Of a stretch of DNA of 64,000 bases, positions 12,512 through 24,183 are shown one piece after another. The DNA lies in the NCBI GenBank assembly GCA_003550325.1, contig QKWP01002026.1, positions 21,984-85,983 on the forward strand, in the 5' to 3' direction. Numbering within the stretch: position 1 is the first letter of the stretch; every line of letters begins with the position of its first letter. The translations under genes and the position numbers were made by a program. The notes under the pieces were generated by a model, which saw only the letters and a list, made by a program, of their open reading frames with translations, searched no databases and was not told the DNA's origin. Source of the stretch: Gigaspora rosea (lineage: Eukaryota > Glomeromycota > Glomeromycetes > Diversisporales > Gigasporaceae).

Positions 12512-13330
12512 TGTTTCTTATGTATTTATCAGCTCATAAAACAACCAAGAAATTTGGATTTCATCTGATACTTTGAGACGTTGGTTAATACAGGGAAAAC
12601 AATATCTGCGAAAACGTTTACAGCAAACAATGACTATTCGTGCGCAAAACTTTTCAAAGAAAGATTGGAATCATTTTTATGTTACGCATCTTTATAATTC
12701 TTCGACTATATTATCAAAATGATGCATGATTTTATGATTAGCTAATCAAGATCCTCTTCTCCTAGGACTAATACCAATTGATCCAGGAGTTCGTACTCCA
12801 TTCATATGGTATTCTACGACGAAAGGTGTGGGAAAGATAAGAAAATACGATATATGACGTACTTTTCGTTTATTTAACACATGGATGACCTAATATCAAA
12901 AAAAGGACAGATTGACATCTTCAATCTCGAAACAAAAGAAGAAGAAAGCATTGCGTGTTGACAAAGCCATCTTTCGTATGAAACGAAAGATTAGACGACT
13001 TCAGGATGAAATCCATCGAAAAACAATTAAGTTCTTAACAGATGAATTTGACATGATTGTTATTCCCTCTTTTGAGGTTTCAGACGTGGTGAACAGGAAA
13101 ACACGAAAGATAACAAGGGCCTCATTACAAGTTTCGACAACGATTGATTTCGAGTTCATGTGATAATTCAAAACGAAGCTTACACGTCAAAGACATGTAG
13201 TTGGTGCGGAACATTCAGAATATTTGGAGGATCAGATAGATAGAGATATCAATGGCGCCTGAGGGATATTTCTTCGGGCTTTGCTTGATGGAGCCATGAT
13301 CTTGTCAATAATCCACCGATGTTGAGTATA
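12512..13330 (+). pseudogene. TnpB/Fanzor-like RuvC nuclease pseudogene
   Basis: Fragments in all three frames reconstruct the usual order of a TnpB/Fanzor transposon nuclease, an RNA-guided DNase family. The N-terminal part has basic segments (about 12545-12720). RuvC-I is IDPGVRTPF with its Asp at 12780. A Lys/Arg-rich helix follows, then RuvC-II IVIPSFE (Glu at 13074), one half of the zinc ribbon, TSKTCSWCG (about 13186-13215), and RuvC-III DRDINGA (13239-13259). At least five in-frame stops and three or more frameshifts break it. The second CxxC pair is missing, with the break next to a GATAGATAGAGATA run. A TGA directly after DRDINGA occupies the position of a usual Arg. The three acidic RuvC residues survive, but the gene is dead. 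No flanking transposon ends were found. Confidence 0.8.
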
Positions 13331-14447
13331 ACGATAATGAACTATACCAAAGATTTTGTGATATATGGTGTGCTTGAATCATGCGCCGATCACAATTTTC
13401 ACATTTCGGAACTCAATTCCAAGTTTTCGCTTTGCGACACTCATTTTCCTTAACAAATCATATAATATTAGTAATTTGATCTAATCATGTCACGTAATTG
13501 ATCTTTCATTATTTATAACCTAGAGCTAAATTCGTATCAATAGCCGTTTATCTTTTCGCGGGTCGTAACATCGTAATAGCTAATGAATATTGCATAATCA
13601 TTGCCTAAAAATCTAGTGACTTAGGACAATAATTTATGGAGCATATAATGAATCAGTGTTTTAAATATTTCCAAAGACGGTGAGATATTTTCTTCAAGTC
13701 CTCCGGAATTTAAAGTTTTTGAGATTCTTTGCATGTGAACATTCACGTTCCTTTGAAGTCATAAATGACATTCATGATTTTTTTAGTATAAATTTTTTAA
13801 CGTTTCTTTACATCACAGCATGTCACCAATCGGACAATCTTTTGCAACACACACGCGTTTGTGTAATATGATAGACGTTGAATCTTAACCATTGTTTCGA
13901 CGTGTAAGTACTGTCAAATATGATTTATAGGTTGAAAACAAATAACTACGTTAATTTTTTACAGAATTGGACATTTAAGACATTATTTGAATCACTTAGA
14001 TGGTGTTATTTTGGTCAAAAATTAAATGAATAAAGTTATATGAAAATGAAGTGGTGAGCTATTAAGACCTCGAAATTAACCTAGTTTTGTTTTGGCTTTT
14101 AAATTCATATTGTTTGTACTATCTACATTTATTTTATGTACAGCATAAAATGACGCCATCACTAGATATATAGAGTTTTCAGACTCGTGAACTAAATAGA
14201 GATCTAAATGATCAAGAGAATGAAGTCGATGAATATGAACTCAGAAATCAAATAGTAGCTCTTTAATTTTTAATAACCCGATGTGAAGTTTTAAAAGATA
14301 AAGCTCGTACTTACGAACCGGGTAGAATTAATCTTAGTTAAAATCCGCATGACTTCAATTAATTCTTTTCTTTTTTTTTTTAGCACATAAGATATATTGA
14401 CAACCTTTTTTGTTGTTTTTGATGATGAAAAGAATTTTTTATTTGCA
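13331..14447. other. Intergenic DNA, nothing recognised
   Basis: May include the 3' remains of the Fanzor-like element. The frame 13680-13871 and others here show no motif. No RNA genes or repeats seen. Confidence 0.4.
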
Positions 14448-14918
14448 GTATTTTCGCGTCGCGTAATAACGCTCACTAGAAATCTATATACTGAAATAGG
14501 TTTAACAGAAGATTGAGTATGAAAAAATTATTTAAGAAGTATTTTAAGTGTAGGGAGTTTAAATAGTAGTAATCATCCTGTTTATCACAATAGAAATTTG
14601 GGTTAAAAATATTCTAATCTTTCTCTTAACTTTTTTCAATATAATGACCATTACAGTACTAACTTTTCCTCACACCTGCGCGTTATTTTGAGTACATGCG
14701 CGTGATTTCGTGTACTCGCATGCGCGTTATTTTGAGCTAAAGACTGGTCTGGTCGCCTGACATATGAAAACATTTATGTAATCAGCTAACTTATATTGAT
14801 CCAAACTTACGCGTTATTTCGGGACGTGCATGGCGTCATTTCAAAACCATACATCTTATTTTGGATGATACGATTTTCGAAATAACGCACATGAGCGAGC
14901 GTTATTACGCGAAAATAC
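14448..14918. mobile_element. ~470-bp element with GTATTTTCGCG termini and GCGTTATTT subterminal repeats
   Basis: The left end GTATTTTCGCG, then CGTAATAACGCTC, is mirrored by the right end GAGCGTTATTACGCG, then AAAATAC. Inside, (T)GCGCGTTATTTTGAG recurs near 14697, 14737 and, degenerate, 14810. Related words recur at 24671-24830, 26105 and 29170, so this is a dispersed family. Non-coding. Confidence 0.65.
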
Positions 14919-15325
14919 GGTATGTATAAATTTGTATTCGTTTACAATACGGAAATTCGATCATGTAATAACGGTATAACAATTCGTTTCCTTCAGCTTT
15001 GATATTTTTATGCCATTCTATTTATCACACTAAGAATTATGATCCGATCACAGGATATCTCCATATCGTTGTCTGAACAGTATAGCAAAAGGAGAATTAT
15101 GACGAAATAGGAGAATTGGATACAACTTGGTGGTGTTATTAGTCGATTCCTAAACTATCGACTGACTAAGTTAAACAGACTTAGCCGACTTAGTCGACTA
15201 AGTTTTGTGAAGTTTATATTTGTTGCCCCAAAACGAAGCAGTTAAAATTTTCATGATTATCTTCGGTTAGCATTACAAATGCACTAAAATACACGATTTG
15301 TTACATATAAATTTAAAAATTATAA

Positions 15326-16070
15326 TTAAAGATTGGATTATTTTCAACTTAACATATCTGATATTAACTTCAAATTTTACAATTAAACAGATAAGAATAA
15401 GTTTACTTTTAGTGCCAAATTAAAACTCTGTAAACTTTGCACAATTCAAATATGTATTTATACCAAAATTAAAGATTCATTAAGTTTAAAGTAATGATTA
15501 TATGTAAAATTTTATGTAGAACAAGTTTATTTAGACGGCCAAATTGGTTATCTTAGTAAAAAAAAATGAGTTGGTTAATGTTAAAATATTCAGTTTATCT
15601 ATCTATATAAAACTTTTTTTTACTAAGACAATTTTCTTTACCTTCTAAGTAAACTTTGTTCTACGAAAAATTTACGGGTACATGAATATTTTCGTCCATT
15701 TTTTCTGACCTTTTATTAAGTTAAACTTTTGAACAAAAATTTTTTTTATAAATCAAAAAAAAAAAAAAAAAACAAAAAATTTAATTCGATTTTTACTTAG
15801 TAAAAGGTCGGAAAAAATGGACGAAAATACTCATGTGCCCGTAAAATTTTCGTAGAATAAGTTTACTAGAAGGTAAAGAAAAATTGTCTTAGTAAAAAAG
15901 AAAGTTTTATATAGATAAACTGAAAATTTTAACATTAGTATATAGCCAACTCATTTTTTTTTACTAAGATAACCGTCTAAGTAAACTTGTTCTATTTGAA
16001 TGGTACAAATTTTACTGAGTTATAATTTGGCACTAAAAGTTAATATGTAAGTTGAAAATAGTCTAATTAA
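15326..16070. mobile_element. 745-bp foldback palindrome
   Basis: The arms pair from GGATTATTTTCAACTT (left) and AAGTTGAAAATAGTCTA (right) inward to an A/T-rich centre near 15745. Mismatches and small indels are scattered along ~350-bp arms. The inner segment around 15690-15715 (TATTTTCGTCCATTTTTTCT) is almost perfectly mirrored at 15800-15825. Each arm holds two copies of the AAGTAAACTTGTTCTA-like word. No coding frame. Confidence 0.85.
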
Positions 16071-16263
16071 TTTTGTTTTTATTATTAATTATATTGCCCA
16101 GTATTCTACTATCATACAGGCTGATGATGGATATCGCTCCGTGTGGGTTTCGCTGATGGGACCCTCAGGCTGATATGTACACAGTTCAAATTATCGATTA
16201 TTATTTAACACGTTTAAATCAAATAAAATTAAATATTATTTTACTACAATTTTTTTTTAATAC

Positions 16264-16374
16264 ATTGAGACTATATTTTTTCAATATGTTGTAATAATAC
16301 ATTGAGACTATATTTTTTCAATATGTTGTAATAATAAATTGAGACTATATTTTTTCAATATGTTGTAATAATAA
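16264..16374. repeat. Three tandem copies of a 37-bp unit
   Basis: Units start at 16264, 16301 and 16338. Each begins ATTGAGACTATATTTTTTCA and ends with TATGTTGTAATAATA. Copies are near identical, so the amplification is recent. Non-coding. Confidence 0.9.
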
Positions 16375-16815
16375 ATAAAATTTTCTTGTTTTAAAATTGT
16401 CACGGAAATTATGTATTGGTCAAAGTCTTCAAATCTTATTGCACCTTCTTAATTTTTTTATTTATGAAATTTGAAGTTCAATATCAATATTCTTGCTCGT
16501 CAGAGGCGTGCTACGGTGATTTAGTCAACTTCTAAACATAAATGGAATTATCATGAGTTAATATTCTTATGTGCCCCTACCCCGCACATAAGTGTCGTAA
16601 CCAAGTTACGTCCTTTAAATAATTTATCAGATTAATAAGGATGTTTAACTATTCATGATTATAATAAGACATGCACTGTGACTCAACTTTATATTTCTTG
16701 ATTCACTCTACGTCATAATCCATCTTGATTTTCGAAAATACCGATCGCTTTTAGCCCGTGACACTATTTGCCTATAAATATTATCGTGCAAAGAAAGTGA
16801 ACTTTTTTGCTTTCC

Positions 16816-17370
16816 TAAGTGTCGAACATGTTCATCACTGAGACTAAGAATCCAGCTAAGTGTAGAACACGTTCATCACTGAGACTAAGAGTCCAGCTAG
16901 ACACCTGGGAATAACTGTAAACAAGGGTTCCAGCTTTTCCCTACGCGTATAATACCCTAAGCTAAACAGGAAACCTTAAACAAAAAGGTTACATCATTAA
17001 GGAAAGTACATAACCAATCCTTTCTCTAGAATCAGTAGACCTTAATGAACGCCTTAAATAAGTCGTAGGCAACCTTCTATTCTAGCTTTTCCTATTTGCC
17101 TATACATATTAACGAGCAAAATATAGTGAACTTTCCAAAAAGAAAGCAAACGATCTAAAGCGTCATCATAACTATTGACTAAAAGTCCAGCTTGACACCC
17201 AGAATAACAGTAAACAAAGTTTTCGGCTTTTCCCTACTCGTATATAAATATAAGCTAATGTCACGGACTGTTACCCGAAGCTCGTCTAAAAAAAAAATAA
17301 AATAAAATAAAAAATAAATAACAGCACGTATTACTGTATAAACAAAGAGTTCAGCTTTTCCCTACCTATT
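16816..17370. repeat. Degenerate tandem and interspersed repeats around AGTCCAGCT
   Basis: Two direct 41-bp units begin at 16816 and 16857 (TAAGTGTNGAACANGTTCAT then CACTGAGACTAAG). A larger block, AGTCCAGCT, GACACC, GAATAAC, GTAAACA, AGCTTTTCCCTAC, occurs near 16890-16950, again near 17185-17245, and in part near 17338-17365. These look like an old, repeatedly duplicated non-coding element. No coding frame. Confidence 0.6.
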
Positions 17371-17658
17371 ACGCGTTTAGAGAACAATAAGAAAATGCAC
17401 ATTTATAAAGATCAATATATGGTCCGAATATAAGTCATCAAGAAAACGATAAATGAATATGAGTTCATAAAAAAAAAAAAATTCTGAGAAAGGTGAATCA
17501 AACCTGTTGTTGCCGAGCCATCACTAACTTTCGTTCTTGAGTAATTGTAAAAAATGTTTTTTTATTCAATTTCATCATGCATGCCGATCTTTGTCAAAAC
17601 AATCTAATTCTGGTCAATTTATGAAATTAGCTGGATGATAACTGTACATTACATCAGG

Positions 17659-18094
17659 CAGGGCCGATGATTTTCTGCGGTGATAAACTGTTAATTCCGT
17701 CCGTAACAAATTCAAATTCTGCAAAATTTCCGTGCATTAAAATTCATAAATTCTGCGTGAATTCTGCGTTGACGTTTATAAATTCTGTGTTGGCTATATA
17801 GAAATCTTGAATATTCTGCAATCAATTTTGTCGTTTAGTCTTCGGCTTATTAGGATATTAAGCAAAAATTTTCGCCCGACCACGCTCGTATTTCAGGTTT
17901 ATTTATTTTCTACATCGGAACTTTTCGGAAGTTATATTTTAGAACCTTGTACCTATAAAAAAAAAACCAAATAATTTATAAATCCCTACTACTTTCTGCG
18001 ACAATTCCGTGCTATTCTTAATACATTCCGTGTTTACAACCTAATTCCGTGATTTCTGCGGCATTCCGTGAAATGCAGAAAATCATCGGCCCTG
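17659..18094 (+). mobile_element. 436-bp MITE with CAGGGCCGATGATTTTCTGC termini, copy 1
   Basis: It starts CAGGGCCGATGATTTTCTGC and ends with the exact reverse complement of that word. The hexamer ATCAGG flanks it on both sides (17653-17658 and 18095-18100). Internally it repeats AATTCTGCGT and ATTCCGTG words near the ends. A second copy in the opposite orientation lies at 18809-19226, and a 3' fragment at about 19930-19965. Confidence 0.85.
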
Positions 18095-18572
18095 ATCAGG
18101 TCCTTGGCAGGGCTTGTATTTCATTCACGATATATAATATTAACATTGGCCTTTAAAGCTTTACTTAAATATCAAGACACATAATTACGTATACGTTTAC
18201 GCAAGAAATACCTTTATAATCTCCTATAAAGAAGAAATAGCGAGTTTATTATTGTTAGATCAATAAATTTTATCTATAAACACAAATCCTTTTTTCATCT
18301 TTTCGCACGTTTTCATTAAATGTCGCAGATGACGCTGAAATTTGAAGTTCTTGATTTGAAAAAATAAACCCCACTAAAATTTACCTAAACCCTTTTGCTA
18401 ACCTAAATCCTAACTTTACCCTTAAAAAAGGCCAAAAAATGCATCTAATAAATTTCAAAATCTCACATAAAAGATCCAAATTCAGTATCATTCGATTTAA
18501 CATCATCCGTGACATTAATTCATCGCCTCATGCAATGCGCCTTATATGTCGCTCTCCAAATCAAATTTCAAG

Positions 18573-18793
18573 TCAGGTGTAACGTTACACGATCAAAAAA
18601 TTCAAAACGTTCGTTTTGTCAAAAATCGTCTATAACTTAAAATTGAGTATATGAAACCACTCTTAGGATTCTAACAAAAAAATTCCTTGCAAAATTTTAC
18701 TATAAACTTTCTTTTGCCCATACACACAATCGATACCCTAACCAATGAAAAAAACGGGTTATTTTAATTGTATTGATTTTAAGTTACACCTGA
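18573..18793. mobile_element. MITE with TCAGGTGTAACGT termini, copy 1
   Basis: The left end TCAGGTGTAACGTTA is mirrored by the right end GTTACACCTGA. The inner segment containing TAACAAAAAAATTCCTTGC is shared, in reverse complement, with the element at 25853-26038, which supports a real family. Several single words of the same kind (near 6580, 19890 and 25033) suggest more degraded copies. Confidence 0.65.
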
Positions 18794-18808
18794 TTTTATG
18801 ATCTGCAG

Positions 18809-19226
18809 CAGGGCCTATGATTTTCTCCATTTCACGGAATGCCGCAGAAATCATGGAATTAGGTTGTAAACACGGAATGCATTAAGGAATTGTCGCAGAA
18901 AGTAGGGATTTATAAATTATTTGGTTTTTTTTTATAGGTACAAGGTTCTAAAATATAACTTCCGAAAAGTTCCGATGTAGAAAATAAATAAACCTGAAAT
19001 ACGAGCGTGGTCGGGCGAAAATTTTTGCTTAATAATAAGCCGAAGACTAAACGACAAAATTGATTGCATAATATTCAAGATTTCTATATAGCCAACACAG
19101 AATTTATAAACGTCAACGCAGAATTCACGCAGAATTTATAAATTTTAATGTACAGAAATTTTGCAGAATTTGAATTTGTCACGGACGGAATTAACAATTT
19201 ATCACCGCAGAAAATCATCGGCCCTG
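18809..19226 (-). mobile_element. CAGGGCC MITE, copy 2 (inverted)
   Basis: This is the reverse complement of 17659-18094 over nearly its full length, including the central AAAATTTTCGCCCGACCACG region. Its left terminus is slightly altered (CAGGGCCTATGATTTTCTCC). No clean target duplication is visible. The open frame at 19084-19269 lies inside and is not a gene. Confidence 0.85.
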
Positions 19227-20216
19227 GACCTGATACTCTTCGATTTGGGTTGACCCCAAAATTAGCCAATCATAATCGAGAATTATTTGCTGTTAAAATG
19301 GTCATTTAAACTTACTTTTAATCCATAATTAAGTGTATAGAATATTTTAATATCAACATGTTTAATTATTAGCTGAAAGTAAGTTAAAAAGGTAGTTTTC
19401 CTGAAAATTGCTTCCGAATTCACCCTTACCCATTTATACAACCGATCGTTCAATGACAAACCAATCCTTCACTACCCGAAAAGCCCGAACGCTTCAACAA
19501 CTAGTGATAGTGCTTCCTTTTACAGCTTGGCGCAGCTGTTCTTTTAATCTTTATTGCGTATTTATCTCATATAGAGGCCAAAAAACTATTTTATTTGAAT
19601 GTTTCATTTGTTATTCTTCACGTATAATGGTTTATCGAAAAAAGACCCCTAAAACAAATAGGTGGATATGTTATCAATAATTCTAACACTAAATCCTAAC
19701 TTTTTTACAAAAAAAAAAACAAAATAGCTTTAATTCAGTTAACCACCTCTTGCGGCCTAATTAAAATCCTCCTCGTAAAATTTTACTAATAGCTCCAACC
19801 CTAACCCTACGCTGTTTTCACCCTGAACTAACTATAACTATGATGCGGTTTACTTTGAAAACAAAAACACATTGTTTTGACTATCACGTTACACCTGATC
19901 TTAAATTTTGATTGGGCAAAATTACATCTGCAGCATTCCGTGAAATGCAGAAAATCATCGGCCCTGCTACCAACGTCTTTCACCATCATCCGGTTTCATC
20001 ATCCGTGACATAATATGTCGCCGATATAGTCTAACTATATCATATATCAATATATACAGTATAGCTAGAGTGCAGGCCGATCTAAACATAACATTAAGTT
20101 GAGCGAGCATTTCTATTAAATTAAAGCTAACAGTGAATCAAATTTAATAAGCGCTCATACGCTTGTGCATTTATGCTTTAAATGCACTATCGCTATAAAT
20201 TATTAATGCTATATTT
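19227..20216. other. Intergenic DNA with a CAGGGCC-MITE fragment
   Basis: About 19930-19965 carries only the last ~40 bp of the CAGGGCC MITE (CATTCCGTGAAATGCAGAAA through CGGCCCTG). A CACGTTACACCTGATC word at about 19888 resembles the TCAGGTGTAACG MITE terminus. The frame at 19408-19680 has no recognisable motif and is not annotated. Confidence 0.5.
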
Positions 20217-20516
20217 CAGGGATGGCAAATGACAATGTCATTTAAAATTTTCGTGACAAATGACAAATTAATGACAAATGACATAGGTCATTTGTTATTT
20301 TTGTCATTTAAGATAACATATTAAAACTTCGGGTGTTTTAGGATTTAACCAATCCTAAACTGCCCGAAGTGACACAAAACCTTAATGATCACAAGATGTT
20401 TGCATTTTAAATATAACTTATTTTTGTCATTTGTCATCTATCTTTTAAATGACAAAGTGACAAATGACAATGTCACAATGTCATTTATGTCATTTAAAAG
20501 TCATTTGCCATCCCTG
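20217..20516. mobile_element. 300-bp hAT-type MITE rich in GTCATTTGTCA
   Basis: Terminal inverted repeat CAGGGATGGCAAATGAC, perfect at both ends. The octamer CTATATTT flanks it (20209-20216 and 20517-20524), the hAT-type duplication. Subterminal regions are packed with GTCATTT / AAATGAC words in both orientations. An inner small inverted pair, CTTCGGG...CCCGAAG (near 20326-20372), flanks a degenerate palindrome. Non-coding. Confidence 0.92.
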
Positions 20517-20524
20517 CTATATTT

Positions 20525-20809
20525 GGAGCCGACTAAGCCGGTTTTTTTAAAATCGGCTAACTTAGCCGGCTAAGTCAATTAAGTCGACTAACATTATTAA
20601 ATCGACTAATATCACTACAACTTGGGATATCTCTTATTCATTGATCGGATTCGAATAATTTTTTATCTCATCCGATTTCTCAACGAGTGAAATCCAAATA
20701 TCCCTCTTCATTAAATATCCCTGCCTGCTTTCCATTATCAGAAATAATAACTTTAGAATTAAAATATTTAAAGTTAGAATCCCGCGCGTCACGCGTGTGA
20801 TACGCATCC
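20525..20809. other. Intergenic DNA with TTAGCCGGCTAAG palindromes and a GC-rich target
   Basis: Contains short palindromes (TTAGCCGGCTAAG, AAGTCGACTAA) like those near 15170-15200. At 20781-20809 lies a CCCGCGCGTCACGCG word similar to 22410-22460, into which the following element inserted. Confidence 0.4.
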
Positions 20810-21620
20810 TATAGTTGGTGGTAGAATTAATTTTACAAATTAATACGGTTACGGTATTGCCGTATTTTTTGCCGTAATTGCTGTGAGCCGTAATGCTGTA
20901 ATGCCGTAATGCCGTAAAGTCGTAAAGCTGCAATGCCGTAATGCCGTAATGCAGAAATACTATCTGCTATAACACCGTTTGTTAAAATGCTGTACTGCAT
21001 TATGGTTTCCTTTGAATAATATACTATTAAATATTTTTTCGAATTGATTCTGTCGACTTCATTGATTTAGTACATGTAATGACTATGAAAAAAGGGGTTT
21101 GTAGGTCTAGGTTTTATTTTGGCTTAAACTTCGTGATTTATTTTTTTGGCCAATTAGACCAGTCTATAAGCCATTGTTTGAGAACGTCTTTAGCGAGCTA
21201 ATTGATCGGAAATGACATCATTGTTAATAGCATCTATGGCTTATATAAGATGATACATGCCTACATACATACTTACTTTATGATATCTATTGTATTCTGC
21301 TGCAGATTACACTTGAAATAACTTTTATGCTTACCGAATAATTAATGTAAATGAAATACTTGTATGCATATTCATCAGTTTTCGGTTTGGTGTGACTTAG
21401 GTGTCACGAAGTTACTTAATTATAACATTATAATATTATACTGTAGTTACGGTATTACATTATTACAATATTGTTATTGCGGCATTACAGCATTACGGCA
21501 TTACGACATTACGGCATTACGGCATATAATTTTTACGGCAATTAGATGCTATGCCGTAATTAATTCTACCGCTGGTAAAATGCCTTAATTGCCGTAATTC
21601 AGTAATTCTACCACCAACTA
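20810..21620. mobile_element. 811-bp non-autonomous hAT-type element with TTACGGCA subterminal repeats
   Basis: Terminal repeats TAGTTGGTGGTAGAATTA (left) and AATTCTACCACCAACTA (right). The octamer ACGCATCC occurs at 20802-20809 and 21621-21628, a perfect 8-bp TSD. Clusters of TTACGGCA (complement TGCCGTAA) lie just inside both ends (20860-20955 and 21450-21600), resembling the subterminal transposase-binding motifs of hAT elements. No transposase frame is present; the small frames at 20634-20933 and 21364-21588 are read from these repeats. Confidence 0.9.
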
Positions 21621-21959
21621 ACGCATCCCGCTCGGGATAGGATCACCAAATCTGCAGGTTTCTTAATGTTTGTGTCTAAAAAACCATGCAGAAATAGTTA
21701 TTGAAAATCGTTCAAATTAGCTATTTCTTATAAATTTATTTATTGAATTAATAAATAATAAATTCGACAAAGAAATGCACGTATATATATTAAGTATTTC
21801 AAAAAATTCGAAATATGTGACATTAGAGATTCGAATTTTCCATTAGTTTTACCCTCATAGACCACCTTTTCTTTATTTAGTATCATTTCCATTTTTGTAT
21901 AGTTAATTTCAAAAGGGAAACCTGTTTTATACTATGATTCCCATATGATCTTCCCTTTT

Positions 21960-22270
21960 GTTTTAATACTAACGGGTTAGCACGTTAACGTGTTCGCATA
22001 TAACTGATAACGTGTTCACATATACGTGTGTATTAGAATAACAGTTACCAAGTTTGAGATAGCACGTAATCGTGTTTGGTTTAAAAATAATCTTTGTTAA
22101 CACGTCAGCATGCTGGATAGCACGTCAACGTGTAGTATATTAATTTTAAATGTACTGTATATAAGCACACGCTTTCAAATGTAATAAAGTCAGAGAGATT
22201 CTCTTCGATTTTACTATTTGAATAAATCAGAAACTTACCTCCCAATAACTATTAGGGTTAGATCGGTCGT
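21960..22270 (+). repeat. Possible solo LTR with repeated GCACGTNANCGTG motifs
   Basis: Five imperfect copies of a palindromic word like TAGCACGTTAACGTG (about 21979, 22005, 22053, 22098 and 22120) precede a TATA-like TGTATATAAG (about 22156). An AATAAAG poly(A)-type signal (about 22184) and a TCTCTTCGATTTT stretch follow. Repeated upstream motifs, then TATA box, then poly(A) signal, is the order of an LTR promoter. No second LTR, primer-binding site or internal region was found, and borders are unclear. Confidence 0.4.
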
Positions 22271-22392
22271 ATTACTGTAGTTACAGTATGATAAATTCTA
22301 TGCATATCGATGCATGCAAATTACTTATTATGCAGGCCAGATGATATGGTAATGCCGACCAGATAATTTTATTTTGAAATCATATGAAAAAT

Positions 22393-22462
22393 CCCCCGCG
22401 GGCTCTAAAAAAAAATCCGCGCATCACGCGCGGGATCCCGCGCGGATCCCGCGCGCGCCCAT
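22393..22462. repeat. GC-rich palindromic cluster
   Basis: A ~70-bp island of CCGCGGG, ATCACGCGCGGGATCCCGCG and GATCCCGCGCGCG in a region otherwise about 75% AT. Related to the target sequence at 20781-20809. Could be an end of a CG-rich element, but no partner was identified. Confidence 0.5.
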
Positions 22463-22552
22463 CTCTAATTAGAACCGAATATTAGAATTAGTTGAAGACT
22501 AGATTTGAAGTCGTTTGGGTTGTTAAGGCAGTGCTGCACATCTTGATTGTCT

Positions 22553-22759
22553 GTCGGACAGTCCGACTAAGCTTGTTGGTGAAACTAATTAGTTTCACCA
22601 AAAAACTGGTGCACCAGCAAAACACCATCGGTGCACCATTGAAAATTAGCTTTTTCTATAACTATTAGTGCATTAGTTTCACCAACTTTACCGGTGCACC
22701 ATCAATTGACTATTGGTGCACCATCAAAGATTAGTTTCACCAGCAAGCTTAAGTCCGAC
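22553..22759. mobile_element. ~207-bp MITE with GGTGCACC palindromes
   Basis: The left GTCCGACTAAGCTTG then TTGGTGAAACTAAT is mirrored by the right ATTAGTTTCACCAGCAAGCT then TAAGTCCGAC. Between them GGTGCACCA occurs four times, each self-complementary. The left end also contains a perfect TTGGTGAAACTAATTAGTTT palindrome. Non-coding. Confidence 0.75.
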
Positions 22760-24183
22760 TCTCATCTAGCTTATTTGTTATAGATTTATCCTAAAAAATG
22801 CACACATACATGCAAAAGTTAATTCTGAATAACTTTAATTAATAATTGAAAATGCTATGACAATAAAATCTTGCGTTATTCAATGTCAGATTCTGTCCGA
22901 TGTTGTTCAAGACAATATTGCTTTAGGTATATCGATATTCATGTTGTTCGTCAAAATTAAAACTTTAGTCAGATTAAAATACTTTAATCATCCTAACCCT
23001 AATGAAACTCAATATTTAAATTTTGGTCTGACGGAAATGTGCAGACATAATGCCGTAATTAATTATAACTACGACAAGTTACGGCATTATGCCTGCACCT
23101 CTAGTCTGACACAAATTTCAACCTGAGATGAAACATTTGTATCAAGCCTCCCTCTATCGCCATGGTTTATACTGTAATAATCACTTTTTTTTTTTTTTTA
23201 ACAAAGTTACTCTGATTGGTTGAAATTTAAACCGAATTTAATTCTCGATCGCTTGCAAATCACATAAAGAAAACGGTTCGGGTTAACTCGAAATCCATTT
23301 TTCCAATCATTTTACTGACAAGTCATAATTTTGATAATTCATTTTTCCGAAATTTTGTTTAATCGATAACAAATTTTCCTGATAAGTCATTTATCTGCAA
23401 CTACTATTTCCCCGAATATTAGAGAATTATAAACTATATTTCATGTCTAGGAATCAGATTTTCGGGAAATTAGAAAAAAAAAGCATCGAAATGGACTATC
23501 AGAGCATGCCTTGTCAGAAATAAGGTTATGAGATCAGAGAAATGATAGTTTAGAAGAATGGTCATCCAGAAATTGAGCAACAACGAGGAGACTGTTTGAG
23601 AGCGGCCTAAATTACCGTAAATGGCCGGATAAAATCCCCTTCGATAGTAGATCTATACCCGGGTGCAGATCACAGGATCTTCTTTAATTAATGTGGTTAT
23701 TTTTAAAAAATCTATATTGCCTTTTATAAATACAAAGTATATATACTTTTCAAATTTTTACCACCCGGGGTCTATTAGGGGTTTTAAAATTAGTGGAATT
23801 GTAACAGACTCGGGTCTTGTATCCGGAATTTATGGGTACCAACCATAATAAATAATTATCTGTCGAACTAATTTTCATAATTATTTCATTTTTTTTATAT
23901 TAAATATACACTAAAAAATATAACAATTTTGTAGAATTCATATAAAAAAAATACTGCAAGGGTGAAATATTTGGCTAAAGGGGGGAAAATCAATGGAGCA
24001 CGATCAATGGAGCACGAATAAATTTCTTCTAATCTAGTAATAAAACGGCGGCGTTTCACAGGACTTGGCCTTAAGTATTAGATTAGGCTTTGAGTTTAAA
24101 AAAAAAATTCATATAGTGCTATAACTTATATTATCATCAAAGTATCATATATAGTATAATTTTTAATACGTATACATTTCATA
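22760..24183. other. Intergenic DNA with one short hairpin
   Basis: A hairpin at 23026-23110 pairs GTGCAGACATAATGCCGTAA with TTACGGCATTATGCCTGCAC around a short loop, and shares the TGCCGTAA word with the hAT-type element at 20810. No coding frame could be supported; 22857-23126 is read through this hairpin. Confidence 0.5.

Noticed and set aside
19408-19680. 90-codon plus frame
   Set aside because: No recognisable domain and close to MITE remnants; could not be linked to exons.
20634-20933. 99-codon minus frame
   Set aside because: C-terminal part of the DNA is the element's target and its N-terminal part TTACGGCA repeats.
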